Shown: positions 36,101 through 44,884 of the stretch, piece after piece
Layout of the letters: each line of letters begins with the position of its first letter
How positions within the stretch are numbered: the first letter of the stretch is position 1
Source: Vulcanimicrobiota bacterium
GTDB taxonomy: Bacteria > Vulcanimicrobiota > Vulcanimicrobiia > Vulcanimicrobiales > Vulcanimicrobiaceae
Assembly (NCBI GenBank): GCA_003168375.1
Contig: PMSI01000005.1
Coordinates: 161,151-225,150, forward strand
Direction of reading: 5' to 3'
Length of the DNA stretch: 64,000 nt
Notes under the pieces: model-generated
Seen by the model: the letters and a program-made list of their open reading frames with translations, nothing else
The model's database searches: none
Told to the model about the DNA's origin: nothing
Position numbers and translations under genes: made by a program

Positions 36101-37068
36101 TGACGCCGTTCGGCCGGCTCGCCGAGCTCGAGCGCGAACGCGCGAGCTTCGCGGTTGCAACGGTCGTCGCACGGCGCGCGCCGGTCAGCTCGCATCTCGG
36201 CGACCGCGCGATCGTGCAGGCCGACGGCCGGATGGAAGGGTTCGTCGGCGGCTCGTGCTCGCGCGACATCGTGCGCCGCGAAGCGCTGCGCGCGCTGCGC
36301 AGCGGCCAGCCGCGGCTGGTGCAGATCCGCCCCGGCGAAGTCGCAGCCGCCGCGAGCGCGGACGACGACTGCGTCGTGGTCGCGATGGGCTGCGCATCGG
36401 AGGGTGCCGTGGACGTGTACATCGAGCCGCACTTGCCGCATCCGCGGCTGCTCGTCGTCGGCGACACCCCGGTCGCCGACGCCCTGGCGCGGATCGCCGC
36501 CGAGATCCCGTACGACGTCGTCCGCGTCGTGCTGGAGGCGGAACTGGCGGCGCTGCCGGCGGTTCCGCACGTCCGTACGATCGCGCTCGAGACACTGCAG
36601 CAGCATCTCGACGACACCGGCAGCGACGAGCGCGCGCAACTCGTCGCCGTCGTCGCGTCGCAGGGTCACTACGACGAAGCCGCGCTCGCGCCGCTGCTCG
36701 CCGCCGAACCCGCGTTCGTCGGACTGCTCGCGAGCCCACGGCGCGGAGCCGCCGTGAAAGCGCTGCTCGCCGAGCAAGGCGTCGCGCCGGAGCGGCTCGA
36801 CCGGATCAGCGTCCCGGTCGGGCTCGACATCGGCGCACGCACGCCGGGCGACGTCGCGATCTCGATCGTCGCGCAGATCGTCGCCTCGTCGCCGCAGCGC
36901 GCCGCGGTCGAAGCGACGACGCTGCCGGCCGCGGCGTTCGACCCCGTCTGCGGGATGGAGGTCGACCTCGCCACGGCCCTGCATCGCATCGAACACGGCG
37001 GACGAACCTACGCGTTCTGCTGCGCGGGCTGCCGCGCGTCGTTCGCCGCCGAGCACCAACTGGTGTGA
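36100..37068 (+). CDS. XdhC/CoxI-like maturation factor fused to a C-terminal YHS metal-binding domain
   Basis: 322 aa. The N-terminal part is XdhC/CoxI-like: LGDRAIVQADGRMEGFVGGSCSRDIVRREAL with the XdhC_CoxI Cys, then a Rossmann half with RLLVVGDTPVADALARI and VGLLASPRRGAAV. From about 275 a YHS domain follows (FDPVCGMEVDL, YAFCCAGCRASF) with four cysteines. XdhC proteins load sulfurated Mo-cofactor; YHS modules bind heavy metals such as Cu. Since CoxL needs both Mo and Cu, a role in building the CuSMo site is attractive but inferred. Corresponds in position to coxF/coxI of other clusters. Confidence 0.9.
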   Translation: MTPFGRLAELERERASFAVATVVARRAPVSSHLGDRAIVQADGRMEGFVGGSCSRDIVRREALRALRSGQPRLVQIRPGEVAAAASADDDCVVVAMGCASEGAVDVYIEPHLPHPRLLVVGDTPVADALARIAAEIPYDVVRVVLEAELAALPAVPHVRTIALETLQQHLDDTGSDERAQLVAVVASQGHYDEAALAPLLAAEPAFVGLLASPRRGAAVKALLAEQGVAPERLDRISVPVGLDIGARTPGDVAISIVAQIVASSPQRAAVEATTLPAAAFDPVCGMEVDLATALHRIEHGGRTYAFCCAGCRASFAAEHQLV

Positions 37069-38006
37069 CGCTCGAAGGGATCCGCGACCGATTCGCCGAG
37101 CGCGGCTACGTCGCGAACGACGACTTCGCGACCGCGCTGGAGCTGGCGCTCGCGCTCGAGAAGCCGCTCTTGATCGAAGGCCCTGCCGGCGTCGGCAAGA
37201 CCGAGAGCGCCAAGGTACTGGCGGACGTGCTGGGCACGCGGCTGATCCGCCTGCAGTGCTACGAAGGGCTCGACGCCGCCAGCGCGCTCTACGAGTGGAA
37301 CTATCCCAAGCAGCTGCTGCGCATCCGGATGACCGAGCACGACGGTACCGCGGTGAACGTCCGGGAAGAGGAGATCTTCAGCGAACCGTTCCTGCTGAAG
37401 CGGCCGTTGCTCGAAGCGATCACGCAAGACCGCGCGCCGGTGCTGCTGATCGACGAGATCGATCGCGCCGACGAGGCGTTCGAGGCGTTTCTGCTCGAGC
37501 TGCTCGGCGAGTTCCAGGTCACGATCCCCGAGCTCGGTACGATCCGCGCGCGCGAGCGTCCGGCGGTCATCGTCACCTCAAACCGCACGCGCGAGCTCTC
37601 CGACGCGCTGCGCCGGCGCTGCCTGTACCTCTGGCTCGATTACCCGACGCGCGCCCAGGAGCTCGCGATCCTGCGCGCGCGGCTGCCGGAGATCGACGCG
37701 CGGCTCGCCGAACAGATCGCGCACTTCATGGAACATCTCCGCACCCTGCCATTCCAAAAGGTGCCGGGCGTCGCCGAGAGCCTCGACTGGGCGCTGGCGC
37801 TGATGCGCTTGCGCCGCGACGCGATCGACGAGCGGACCCTCGAACAGACCCTCGGCTGCATCCTGAAGGTGCGCGAAGACGGAGAGCTGCTGCGCGCCGA
37901 GCGCGCGCGTTTCGAACCGCTCCTGAACGACGGCGATGCCGGCGCGAACGGCGCGCCTGCCGAGTCCGACTACGGTCTCGGGACGGTGCGCGCCCATCGC
38001 GGCTGA
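37065..38006 (+). CDS. coxD: MoxR-type AAA+ ATPase for CO dehydrogenase maturation
   Basis: 313 aa from a GTG overlapping the previous stop. Walker A GPAGVGKT is at 39-46, Walker B VLLIDEIDRAD follows, and sensor 1 is VIVTSNRTREL. CoxD unfolds or remodels apo-CoxL and helps to place copper and sulfur in the active site, together with CoxE. The AAA+ fold and the direct coupling to the VWA gene (TGATG, one base shared at 38006) follow the known coxDE pair. Confidence 0.95.
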   Translation: MTLEGIRDRFAERGYVANDDFATALELALALEKPLLIEGPAGVGKTESAKVLADVLGTRLIRLQCYEGLDAASALYEWNYPKQLLRIRMTEHDGTAVNVREEEIFSEPFLLKRPLLEAITQDRAPVLLIDEIDRADEAFEAFLLELLGEFQVTIPELGTIRARERPAVIVTSNRTRELSDALRRRCLYLWLDYPTRAQELAILRARLPEIDARLAEQIAHFMEHLRTLPFQKVPGVAESLDWALALMRLRRDAIDERTLEQTLGCILKVREDGELLRAERARFEPLLNDGDAGANGAPAESDYGLGTVRAHRG

Positions 38007-39235
38007 TGACCTTTATCGAGGGGATCGGCGCCTTTACCGAGGCGCTGCGCGACCAGTACGGGTTCGGGGTCGGCCTCGCAGAGACGCGCGACGCGCTGCG
38101 CGCCGCGGAGCTGGTCGGCGTCGACGACGGTGCGCGCATGCGAAGCGCGTTCCGCGCGGTCTACTGCGCGACGGCGGACGAGGCGGCGCGGTTCGATGCC
38201 GCGTTCGACGACTTCTTCTTCGGTGCGCAGGGCGTCGCGCAGCCGAATCTGACGTCACGGCACACCCGTCCGGGGCGCGAGCCCCGTCGCGGCCCGGAGA
38301 CGCCGTCCCGGCAGCCGCGCGCGAGCGAGCAACGCCCGGCGCCGCCCGAGCCGGATGAAGGCGGCGGCCCGGTCGCCGAGCGGCGACCGGTCGATGACCG
38401 CGGCGACGCGGCGGCGGCGTGGCAGACGCTGCGCGCACGCTATAGCCCCGCGGTAGGGCGAACTGCGGAGCCGCCGCGCATCTCCGTCGACGGCTTGGAG
38501 CGGATGCTCGCCCACGCGAGCCGTCTCGTCGCGCGGCTGCGCGTCGCGCGCTCGCGACGCCGCACTCCGCGCCGCGACGGCGACCGCATCGACCTGCGGC
38601 GCACGCTTCGCGCGAGCGTCGAGACGGCCGGCGACCCGATCGACCTGCGCCGTACGGCGCGTGCCATGCGCAGCGCGCGGTTCGTCGTGTTCATCGACGG
38701 CAGCCGCTCGACCTCCGAGTACGCCGGCCCGATGCTGCAGTTCACGCACGCGCTGGTCCGGCGCTCCCGCCGCGCGAGCGCGTTCGTCTTCAGCACCGGG
38801 TTGCGGGACGTGACCGCCGCGCTGCGCGAGCGCGACCGTGCCGGCCGTTCGCTCGACGATCTCGGCGACGCTTGGGGCGGCGGGACGCGGATCGGCGACA
38901 ACCTGCGCACGTTCCTGCGCGAGCACGGGGCGCGTCTGCTCTCGCGCGAAACGCTCGTCTTCATCTTCAGCGACGGGCTCGACGTCGGCAATCTCGACCG
39001 GCTGGAGGGCGCGATGCGCGAGCTGCGCGGGCGCTGCGCCGGCATCGTCTGGCTGCACCCCCACGCCGGTGCCGCGAGCTTCGTTCCCAGCGCGCGCGGC
39101 ATGTGCGTCGCGCTGCGGTATATTAGCTCGCTGCGGGCCGCGCGAGTCGAGCAAGATTTCGCGGCGCTCGCGCGCGACCTGGAACGGGCGGCACCGCGGT
39201 CGTCGCCCGGCAGGAGCGCCGAACTGCCTGCGTAA
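38006..39235 (+). CDS. coxE: VWA-domain protein CoxE, partner of CoxD
   Basis: 409 aa. The N-terminal helical half includes AFRAVYCATADEAARFDAAF, followed by an Arg/Pro-rich linker (about 85-135). The C-terminal VWA domain has the MIDAS start FVVFIDGSRSTSEYAG (DxSxS), GGTRIGDNLRTF and FIFSDGLDVGNLD. CoxE works with the CoxD ATPase in CO dehydrogenase maturation. It ends the cox operon; the last residues are low-complexity. Confidence 0.93.
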   Translation: MTFIEGIGAFTEALRDQYGFGVGLAETRDALRAAELVGVDDGARMRSAFRAVYCATADEAARFDAAFDDFFFGAQGVAQPNLTSRHTRPGREPRRGPETPSRQPRASEQRPAPPEPDEGGGPVAERRPVDDRGDAAAAWQTLRARYSPAVGRTAEPPRISVDGLERMLAHASRLVARLRVARSRRRTPRRDGDRIDLRRTLRASVETAGDPIDLRRTARAMRSARFVVFIDGSRSTSEYAGPMLQFTHALVRRSRRASAFVFSTGLRDVTAALRERDRAGRSLDDLGDAWGGGTRIGDNLRTFLREHGARLLSRETLVFIFSDGLDVGNLDRLEGAMRELRGRCAGIVWLHPHAGAASFVPSARGMCVALRYISSLRAARVEQDFAALARDLERAAPRSSPGRSAELPA

Positions 39236-39342
39236 ACCGCATTGCAGGACGGACTTCCAAGAGTAGGCTCGGGGTGTCCCAATAGCCGCGGCGTCGATGG
39301 TGATCGACCACGACGTGCTACCCGTCCGGGAAGACGCACTTG

Positions 39343-40677
39343 ATGACGAATCGGCGTACATTTCTCGCGCTCGGCGCATCGGCTGCTGCCGCGTCCGCCG
39401 CGGGCGTACCGACGCTCGCCGGAGCGCAACTCACGCCCACCTGCACGCAACCGTGGCCGGCGGGCACGACGCCCACCCCATGGTCAGCCCCGTACGGACA
39501 GACGACGATCAACCGGATCTCGGCGTACGATCCGAGCTACAACTGGACCAGGCTCAAGAAGGCGTACGCGGCGATGCGCGCGCTGCCGGCCTCCGATCCA
39601 CGCAGCCTCGCCGCGCAGCAGAACGTGCACGCCTGGTATTGCCAGACGTGTATGGGTGAGCCACCGCCGAACGACATTCACGGGCGCTGGACGTTCTTCG
39701 TCTGGCACCGCGCGTTCTTGTACTTCCACGAACGCATCCTCGGGTTGCTCGCCGGCGACACGACGCTGCGGCTGCCGTACTGGGACTGGGAGAATGCGGC
39801 CCACCAGAACCTGCCGCCGCAGTACTATCAGGGCTCGCTCAACGATACGACGCGCGAACTGCAGCCCGGCCATTCCGTCCAGCGCGCTCTGCCGTGCTGC
39901 GGCGGCTGGTTCATCAACCTCGTCACGACCGTCCCGCCCGAGATCGGGCTGGACTTCACCGGGATCGGCGGCGACGCCACGTCGTCGGGCGACGTCGAAA
40001 CCGGCCCGCACGGTTACGTCCACATGTCGGTGGGCGGCGCGAACGGCGACATGGGCAACCTCGAAACCGCCGCCGGCGATCCGATCTTCTTCGCGCATCA
40101 CGGGAACGTCGACCGGCTGTGGTACAGCTGGGAGCAGGTCAGCGGGAACGTCGATCCCGCCGGGCTCAGCTCGATTCCGCCGTTCGCGTTCTATGACGGA
40201 ACCAAGTGGCGCACGATGAGCGCTTCGCAGATGATCCCGACCACCCACATCGGCTACGCGTACGACACCAAGGTCAACCCGCCGCTGAAGTTCCGGGTGA
40301 AGTTCCCGATTCTGCTCCAGCAGAACCGCGTGCTCAAGCCACTGCCACCCGAGCAGGTACGCGCGGTGGCGGCATCGCCGGAGGTTGCCGTCTCGCTGAG
40401 CCACGTCGAGTTCACCGGGACCGGGGCGTTCACGGTCGTGGCGAAAACCGCGACCGGGTCGCACGTTGTGGGGACGTTCTTCGTTGTACCTCACGGGAAG
40501 CACGCGATGGACACGACGCACTCGGCAAACGTCCGCTTCGTCGTCCCAGCTGCGACGGCGCAGGCCTTGACCCAGCCGGGGACGACCGTCCATCTCAGCC
40601 ACGCTGCCGGCCTGCGGCTGACCGCGGGGGTTCCGGCCCCGGCCAAGCTTCAGGGAATGACGCTCTCCGTAAGGTGA
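39343..40677 (+). CDS. Tat-exported tyrosinase/polyphenol oxidase
   Basis: 444 aa from ATG 39343. A Tat signal (MTNRRTFLALGASAAAASAAG) opens it. Copper site A: H96 (NVHAWYC), H113 and H122 (DIHGRWTFFVWHRAF), with a Cys at 100/103 near H96. Copper site B: H223, H227 (GPHGYVHMSV) and H252/H253 (DPIFFAHHGNVDRLWYSWE). The C-terminal beta domain of about 150 residues resembles the plant-type polyphenol oxidase tail. It oxidises phenols or catechols outside the cytoplasm. It forms a set with a secreted protein and a diheme cytochrome c. Confidence 0.93.
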   Translation: MTNRRTFLALGASAAAASAAGVPTLAGAQLTPTCTQPWPAGTTPTPWSAPYGQTTINRISAYDPSYNWTRLKKAYAAMRALPASDPRSLAAQQNVHAWYCQTCMGEPPPNDIHGRWTFFVWHRAFLYFHERILGLLAGDTTLRLPYWDWENAAHQNLPPQYYQGSLNDTTRELQPGHSVQRALPCCGGWFINLVTTVPPEIGLDFTGIGGDATSSGDVETGPHGYVHMSVGGANGDMGNLETAAGDPIFFAHHGNVDRLWYSWEQVSGNVDPAGLSSIPPFAFYDGTKWRTMSASQMIPTTHIGYAYDTKVNPPLKFRVKFPILLQQNRVLKPLPPEQVRAVAASPEVAVSLSHVEFTGTGAFTVVAKTATGSHVVGTFFVVPHGKHAMDTTHSANVRFVVPAATAQALTQPGTTVHLSHAAGLRLTAGVPAPAKLQGMTLSVR

Positions 40678-40682
40678 CTCGA

Positions 40683-41114
40683 ATGCAACGATCTTGGTGC
40701 CGCATGCTGCTCGCAGCCGCGTTCGTGTTCGCGGCCGCTACCGGCGCGAGCGCCGCGACCTCGGTCTCGATCGAGTCCGCGGCACCAGGATCGTCCGCCG
40801 CGCCGGGGCCGAAGGTCGTGGTCATCCGCGATCTGGCGGTCCCAGCGACCGGCGCGACCGTGACGGTCTGTGCGCGCGCCCAAGGTCTGTCCGTCCCGGC
40901 GAAACTTGCCACGGCGGTGATCCTCGGCGGGCGCAACGTCGCCGGCACGCGCGATCGAAGCTTCCGCTCGATCGTCGACGCGCCGGCGAGCGTGCTCGAC
41001 ACGCTTGCGCGCGATCCCCATGCGACGATCACGCTAACCGTTCGTCCGACGCGACACCCCGAGGCGTCGACGACCAGCGGCCCGTACGCGGTGAACTTTA
41101 CTTCGCGCCCGTGA
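40683..41114 (+). CDS. Secreted protein associated with the tyrosinase
   Basis: 143 aa starting 5 nt after the tyrosinase stop. The signal peptide MQRSWCRMLLAAAFVFAAATGASAA leads to a beta-rich domain: KVVVIRDLAVPATGATVTVCARA, TAVILGGRNV and ATITLTVRPTRHPEA. It resembles the C-terminal domain of the preceding tyrosinase in general pattern, possibly as a cap or structural subunit (inference). No known motif. The stop overlaps the GTG of the cytochrome gene. Confidence 0.72.
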   Translation: MQRSWCRMLLAAAFVFAAATGASAATSVSIESAAPGSSAAPGPKVVVIRDLAVPATGATVTVCARAQGLSVPAKLATAVILGGRNVAGTRDRSFRSIVDAPASVLDTLARDPHATITLTVRPTRHPEASTTSGPYAVNFTSRP

Positions 41115-41992
41115 AGCGCGTTCTCCGCTGGATCGGATTTCTGCTGGTCGCGATCGGCGCGGTCTGCGTGGTGATCGTGGTGGTGACCTCGAATCGCGAG
41201 GTCAACGCGCACGTTGCCCCGCTCACGCCGCCGACGGTTCTCGGCCAGGCTTCGCTCGAGCGCGGCAAGCACGTCTTCACGTCCGCTTCCAGCTGCGCCG
41301 TCTGCCACGGCGCCGACGGCGGCGGCGGCCCGTTCATCACCGACGCGTCGATGACGCTGTACGCGCCGAACCTCACCAAGGGCCCCGGCGGCGTCGGCGT
41401 CGCGTACAGCGACGCGGATTACGACCGCGCAATCCGCCGCGGCGTGCGGCCCGACGGCACGCGGCTGATCATCATGCCGTCTTGGGCCTACGCTGCGTTC
41501 AGCGACGACGACGCGGCGTCGGTGATCGCGTACATCCGCAGCCTCGCGCCGGTCGATCGCGTCACGCCGCACGTGAAGCTCGGTCCCATCGGCCTCCTGC
41601 TGGTCGCCACGCATAAGCTGCCGTTCGACGCGACGCGCCTACTCGACGAAGGGCTCCCGCCCTCGCCGCCGCCGGCCGGCGTCAACTCCGAATACGGCCG
41701 GTATCTCGCGCGCATCAGCGGCTGCATGGGCTGCCACGGTACGCACCTCTCCGGCGGGCACCTCCTCGGATCGCCTGACGACCCGCCCGCCACGAACCTC
41801 ACCCCGACCGGGATCGGCGCGTGGTCGCTCGCCGATTTCACTCGCACGATGCGCACCGGCAAAGACCCGGCGGGCCACGAGCTCAATCCGTTCATGCCGT
41901 GGCGCACCGCCGGCCAGATGACCGACGACGAACTCACCGCGATCTACACCTATCTCAAAACCGTCCCGGCGAGGCCGACCGGCCAGGGCTAA
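41111..41992 (+). CDS. Membrane-anchored diheme cytochrome c
   Basis: 293 aa from a GTG overlapping the previous stop (GTGA). One N-terminal membrane helix (VLRWIGFLLVAIGAVCVVIVVV), then two class I cytochrome c domains. Heme 1 is at CAVCH (SSCAVCHGADGGGG), with a Met ligand candidate in IIMPSWAY. Heme 2 is at CMGCH (SGCMGCHGTHLSGG), with Met in NPFMPWR. It could accept electrons from the tyrosinase pathway or pass them to an oxidase; the link rests on gene coupling. The last 38 nt overlap the convergent PPDK gene. Confidence 0.9.
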   Translation: MKRVLRWIGFLLVAIGAVCVVIVVVTSNREVNAHVAPLTPPTVLGQASLERGKHVFTSASSCAVCHGADGGGGPFITDASMTLYAPNLTKGPGGVGVAYSDADYDRAIRRGVRPDGTRLIIMPSWAYAAFSDDDAASVIAYIRSLAPVDRVTPHVKLGPIGLLLVATHKLPFDATRLLDEGLPPSPPPAGVNSEYGRYLARISGCMGCHGTHLSGGHLLGSPDDPPATNLTPTGIGAWSLADFTRTMRTGKDPAGHELNPFMPWRTAGQMTDDELTAIYTYLKTVPARPTGQG

Positions 41993-44696
41993 GGGCGCTC
42001 TGGGCGGCGGCGAGGCGCGCGATCGGGACGCGGTACGGCGAGCAGCTGACGTAGTCGAGATCGATCTCGTCGCAGAACGCGACGCTGCTCGGTTCGCCGC
42101 CGTGCTCGCCGCAGATGCCGATCTTGAGGTCCGGGCGTACGGCGCGGCCGCGCTCGACCCCCATCCGCATCAACTCGCCGACGCCGACGCGGTCGAGCAC
42201 TTGGAACGGATCGTCCTTGAGGATCTTCTGCTCGAGGTAGCGCGGGATGAAGCTAGCTTCGGCGTCGTCGCGGCTGTAGCCGTAGACCGTTTGGGTGAGG
42301 TCGTTCGTCCCGAAGCTGAAGAACTCGGCGATCGACGCCAAATCGCCGGCGACGACGCACGCGCGCGGCAGCTCGACCATCGTTCCGATCCGATACTCGA
42401 CGCTGCAGCCGTGCTCGGCGATCACCGCATCGGCGACGGCCTTCGCCGCATCGTACGTCACCTGCATCTCTTCGCGCGTGCCGACCCCGGGGATCATCAC
42501 GTCCGGCCGCGCGTCGATCCCGCGCGACGTCAGCTCGCAGGCGGCTTCAAAGATCGCCCGCACCTGCGTCGCGTAGATCTCGGGATAGAGAATCCCAAGC
42601 CGGCAGACGCGCAGTCCGAGCATCGGGTTCTGCTCGTGTAGCGCGCGCACGCGCGTCAGGATGCGGCACTTCTCGATGTATTCCGGATCGCTCTCACCCT
42701 TGGTCAGGCGCAGCTCGGTCGTCTCGACCAGCAGTTGTTCGAACGACGGCAAGAATTCGTGCAGCGGCGGGTCGAGCAGGCGGATCGTCACGACGTTGCC
42801 GGCCATTGCCTCGAGGATCCCGGCAAAGTCGGCACGCTGGAACGGCAGCAATTGCGCGAGTGCTTCGGCGCGCGCTTCGGGCGTATCGCTGATGATCATG
42901 CGCTGCACGACCGGGAGCCGGTCGGGCTGCATGAACATGTGTTCGGTGCGGCACAGGCCGATGCCGGTCGCGCCGAGTTCGCGCGCTTTGCGCGCGTCCT
43001 CCGGCGTGTCGGCGTTCGCCCAGACCTGCAGGCGCATCGCCGCGTCGGCCCAGCCGAGAAATTCGGCCAGCCACTCCGGGAGTTTCGACGGCGGCGGGAT
43101 CAGGTTCAACTTTCCGATGATCACGTTGCCGGTGGTACCGTCGATCGTAATCCAATCGTCCTCGCGCAGCACGGTGCCGCGGATCGTCGCCGTCCGATTG
43201 CGGCGATCGATCACCATCGCGTCGAATCCGGCGACGCACGGGCGTCCCATGCCGCGCGCCACGACGGCGGCGTGCGAGGTGGCGCCGCCGCGAGCGGTGA
43301 GGATGCCCTTGGCGGCGATCATTCCGTGTACGTCGTCGGGCGCGGTTTCGATGCGCACGAGGATCACCGCGTCGCCCGCGCCGCCGCGCTCCGCCGCCTT
43401 GTCCGCATCGAAGACGATCTGGCCGGTCGCCGCGCCGGGCGAGGCGTTGAGCCCTTTGCCGGCGATCTCGAACTTCTGGCTCGGGTCGATGCGCGCGTGG
43501 AAGAGCTGATCGAGCGAGTCGGCGTCGACGCGCCGCAGCGCCTCGTCCTTGCTGAGGATCCCTTCGTGCACGAAGTCGAGCGCGACCTTGACCGCCGCTT
43601 CGGCGCTGCGCTTCGCACTGCGCGTCTGCAGCATGTACAGCTTGCCGCGCTCGACGGTGAACTCGATATCCTGCATGTCGCGGTAGTGCGTCTCGAGCTG
43701 GTGCGCGATCGCGACGAACTGCGCGTAGACGTCGGGCTGGGAGCTCTGCAGCTCGGAGATCTTCATCGGCGTCCGGGTGCCGGCGACGACGTCCTCACCC
43801 TGCGCGTTGCGCAGGTACTCGCCGAACAGCATCTTCTCGCCGGTGTTCGGATCGCGGGTGAACGCGACACCGGTCCCCGAGTCATCGCCCAAGTTCCCGA
43901 ACACCATCGTGCAGACGCTGCACGCGGTGCCTGCGTCGTCCGCGATCTTGTTGAACTTGCGGTAGTCGATCGCGCGCTTCGAGTTCCACGACCCGAAGAC
44001 CGCGCCGATCGCGAGCTCGAGCTGCTCGTATACGTCTTGCGGAAACGGCTCGCCGGTATGCACGCGGACGATCTCGCGGAACTGCGCGATCACTTCTTTC
44101 CAGCGGTCGGCACCGAGCTCGGGGTCGGTCGCGACGCCGGCCTTCTGCTTCGCCTCGTCGACGACGCGGTCGAACTCGTCCTTGGGAATCTCGAGCACGA
44201 CGTTTCCGAACATCGCCATGAAGCGGCGGTAGCCGTCGTACGCGAACCGGTCGTTGCCGGTCAGCTTGGCGAGACCGGCGACGGTCTCGTCGTTCAGGCC
44301 GAGGTTGAGGATCGTGTCCATCATCCCGGGCATCGAGACCCGCGCGCCGCTCCGGACCGAGACCAACAGCGGGTCGGCCGGCTTGCCGAACCCCTTCCCG
44401 GTGCGCCGCTCGAGCTCGCGCATCGAGGCGCGAATCTCGGCCGAAAGACCGTCCGGGAGACGACTCCCGGCCGCGAAGTACGCGAGGCAAACCTCGGTGG
44501 TGAGCGTGAATCCGGGCGGAACCGGCAGCCCGGCCCGGGTCATCTCGGCCAGCCCGGCTCCCTTTCCGCCGAGGAGATCCTGCATCTCGCCGGAGCCGTC
44601 TTCGAAGAACCAGATGGGGCGCCCGGGCGCCGAAGCGCTGCGGGAGGCCGGCATCACCGCCTGGGACAACGGCTTCTCCCCTTCCTGAGCAGGCAT
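41955..44696 (-). CDS. ppdK: Pyruvate, phosphate dikinase
   Basis: 913 aa, close to the usual 870-900. The ATP-grasp N-terminus is present (WFFEDGSGEMQDLLGGKGAGLAEM, SVRSGARVSMPGMMDTILNLG). The phosphohistidine swivelling domain has the catalytic His in GGATSHAAVVARGMG, and the C-terminal PEP/pyruvate TIM barrel includes TGIGLCRTEHMF and FSFGTNDLTQTVYG. It interconverts pyruvate, ATP and Pi with PEP, AMP and PPi, which is useful when growing on acids from the lig or TRAP pathways. The start is uncertain: ATG 44696, a TTG about 30 nt inside with a GGGGAG Shine-Dalgarno, or an upstream ATG. Confidence 0.95.
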   Translation of the reverse strand: MPAQEGEKPLSQAVMPASRSASAPGRPIWFFEDGSGEMQDLLGGKGAGLAEMTRAGLPVPPGFTLTTEVCLAYFAAGSRLPDGLSAEIRASMRELERRTGKGFGKPADPLLVSVRSGARVSMPGMMDTILNLGLNDETVAGLAKLTGNDRFAYDGYRRFMAMFGNVVLEIPKDEFDRVVDEAKQKAGVATDPELGADRWKEVIAQFREIVRVHTGEPFPQDVYEQLELAIGAVFGSWNSKRAIDYRKFNKIADDAGTACSVCTMVFGNLGDDSGTGVAFTRDPNTGEKMLFGEYLRNAQGEDVVAGTRTPMKISELQSSQPDVYAQFVAIAHQLETHYRDMQDIEFTVERGKLYMLQTRSAKRSAEAAVKVALDFVHEGILSKDEALRRVDADSLDQLFHARIDPSQKFEIAGKGLNASPGAATGQIVFDADKAAERGGAGDAVILVRIETAPDDVHGMIAAKGILTARGGATSHAAVVARGMGRPCVAGFDAMVIDRRNRTATIRGTVLREDDWITIDGTTGNVIIGKLNLIPPPSKLPEWLAEFLGWADAAMRLQVWANADTPEDARKARELGATGIGLCRTEHMFMQPDRLPVVQRMIISDTPEARAEALAQLLPFQRADFAGILEAMAGNVVTIRLLDPPLHEFLPSFEQLLVETTELRLTKGESDPEYIEKCRILTRVRALHEQNPMLGLRVCRLGILYPEIYATQVRAIFEAACELTSRGIDARPDVMIPGVGTREEMQVTYDAAKAVADAVIAEHGCSVEYRIGTMVELPRACVVAGDLASIAEFFSFGTNDLTQTVYGYSRDDAEASFIPRYLEQKILKDDPFQVLDRVGVGELMRMGVERGRAVRPDLKIGICGEHGGEPSSVAFCDEIDLDYVSCSPYRVPIARLAAAQSALSPGRSASPGRF

Positions 44697-44884
44697 GCTT
44701 GGAAAATGGTTGTACCGCCGCGTCGAAATGGCGGAAACTTTTTCCATCTGGTCCATATTTCGAAGATTCCCCGCTCCGGGCCGTTTCAAGCAGGCGCTTC
44801 TCGCCGCTTGCCTGCTCCGAGTTCCGCCCTCAGGGTCGTACGAGGAGACGCTGGCGGTCCTTTTCGACGAATGTGACGACGAGC

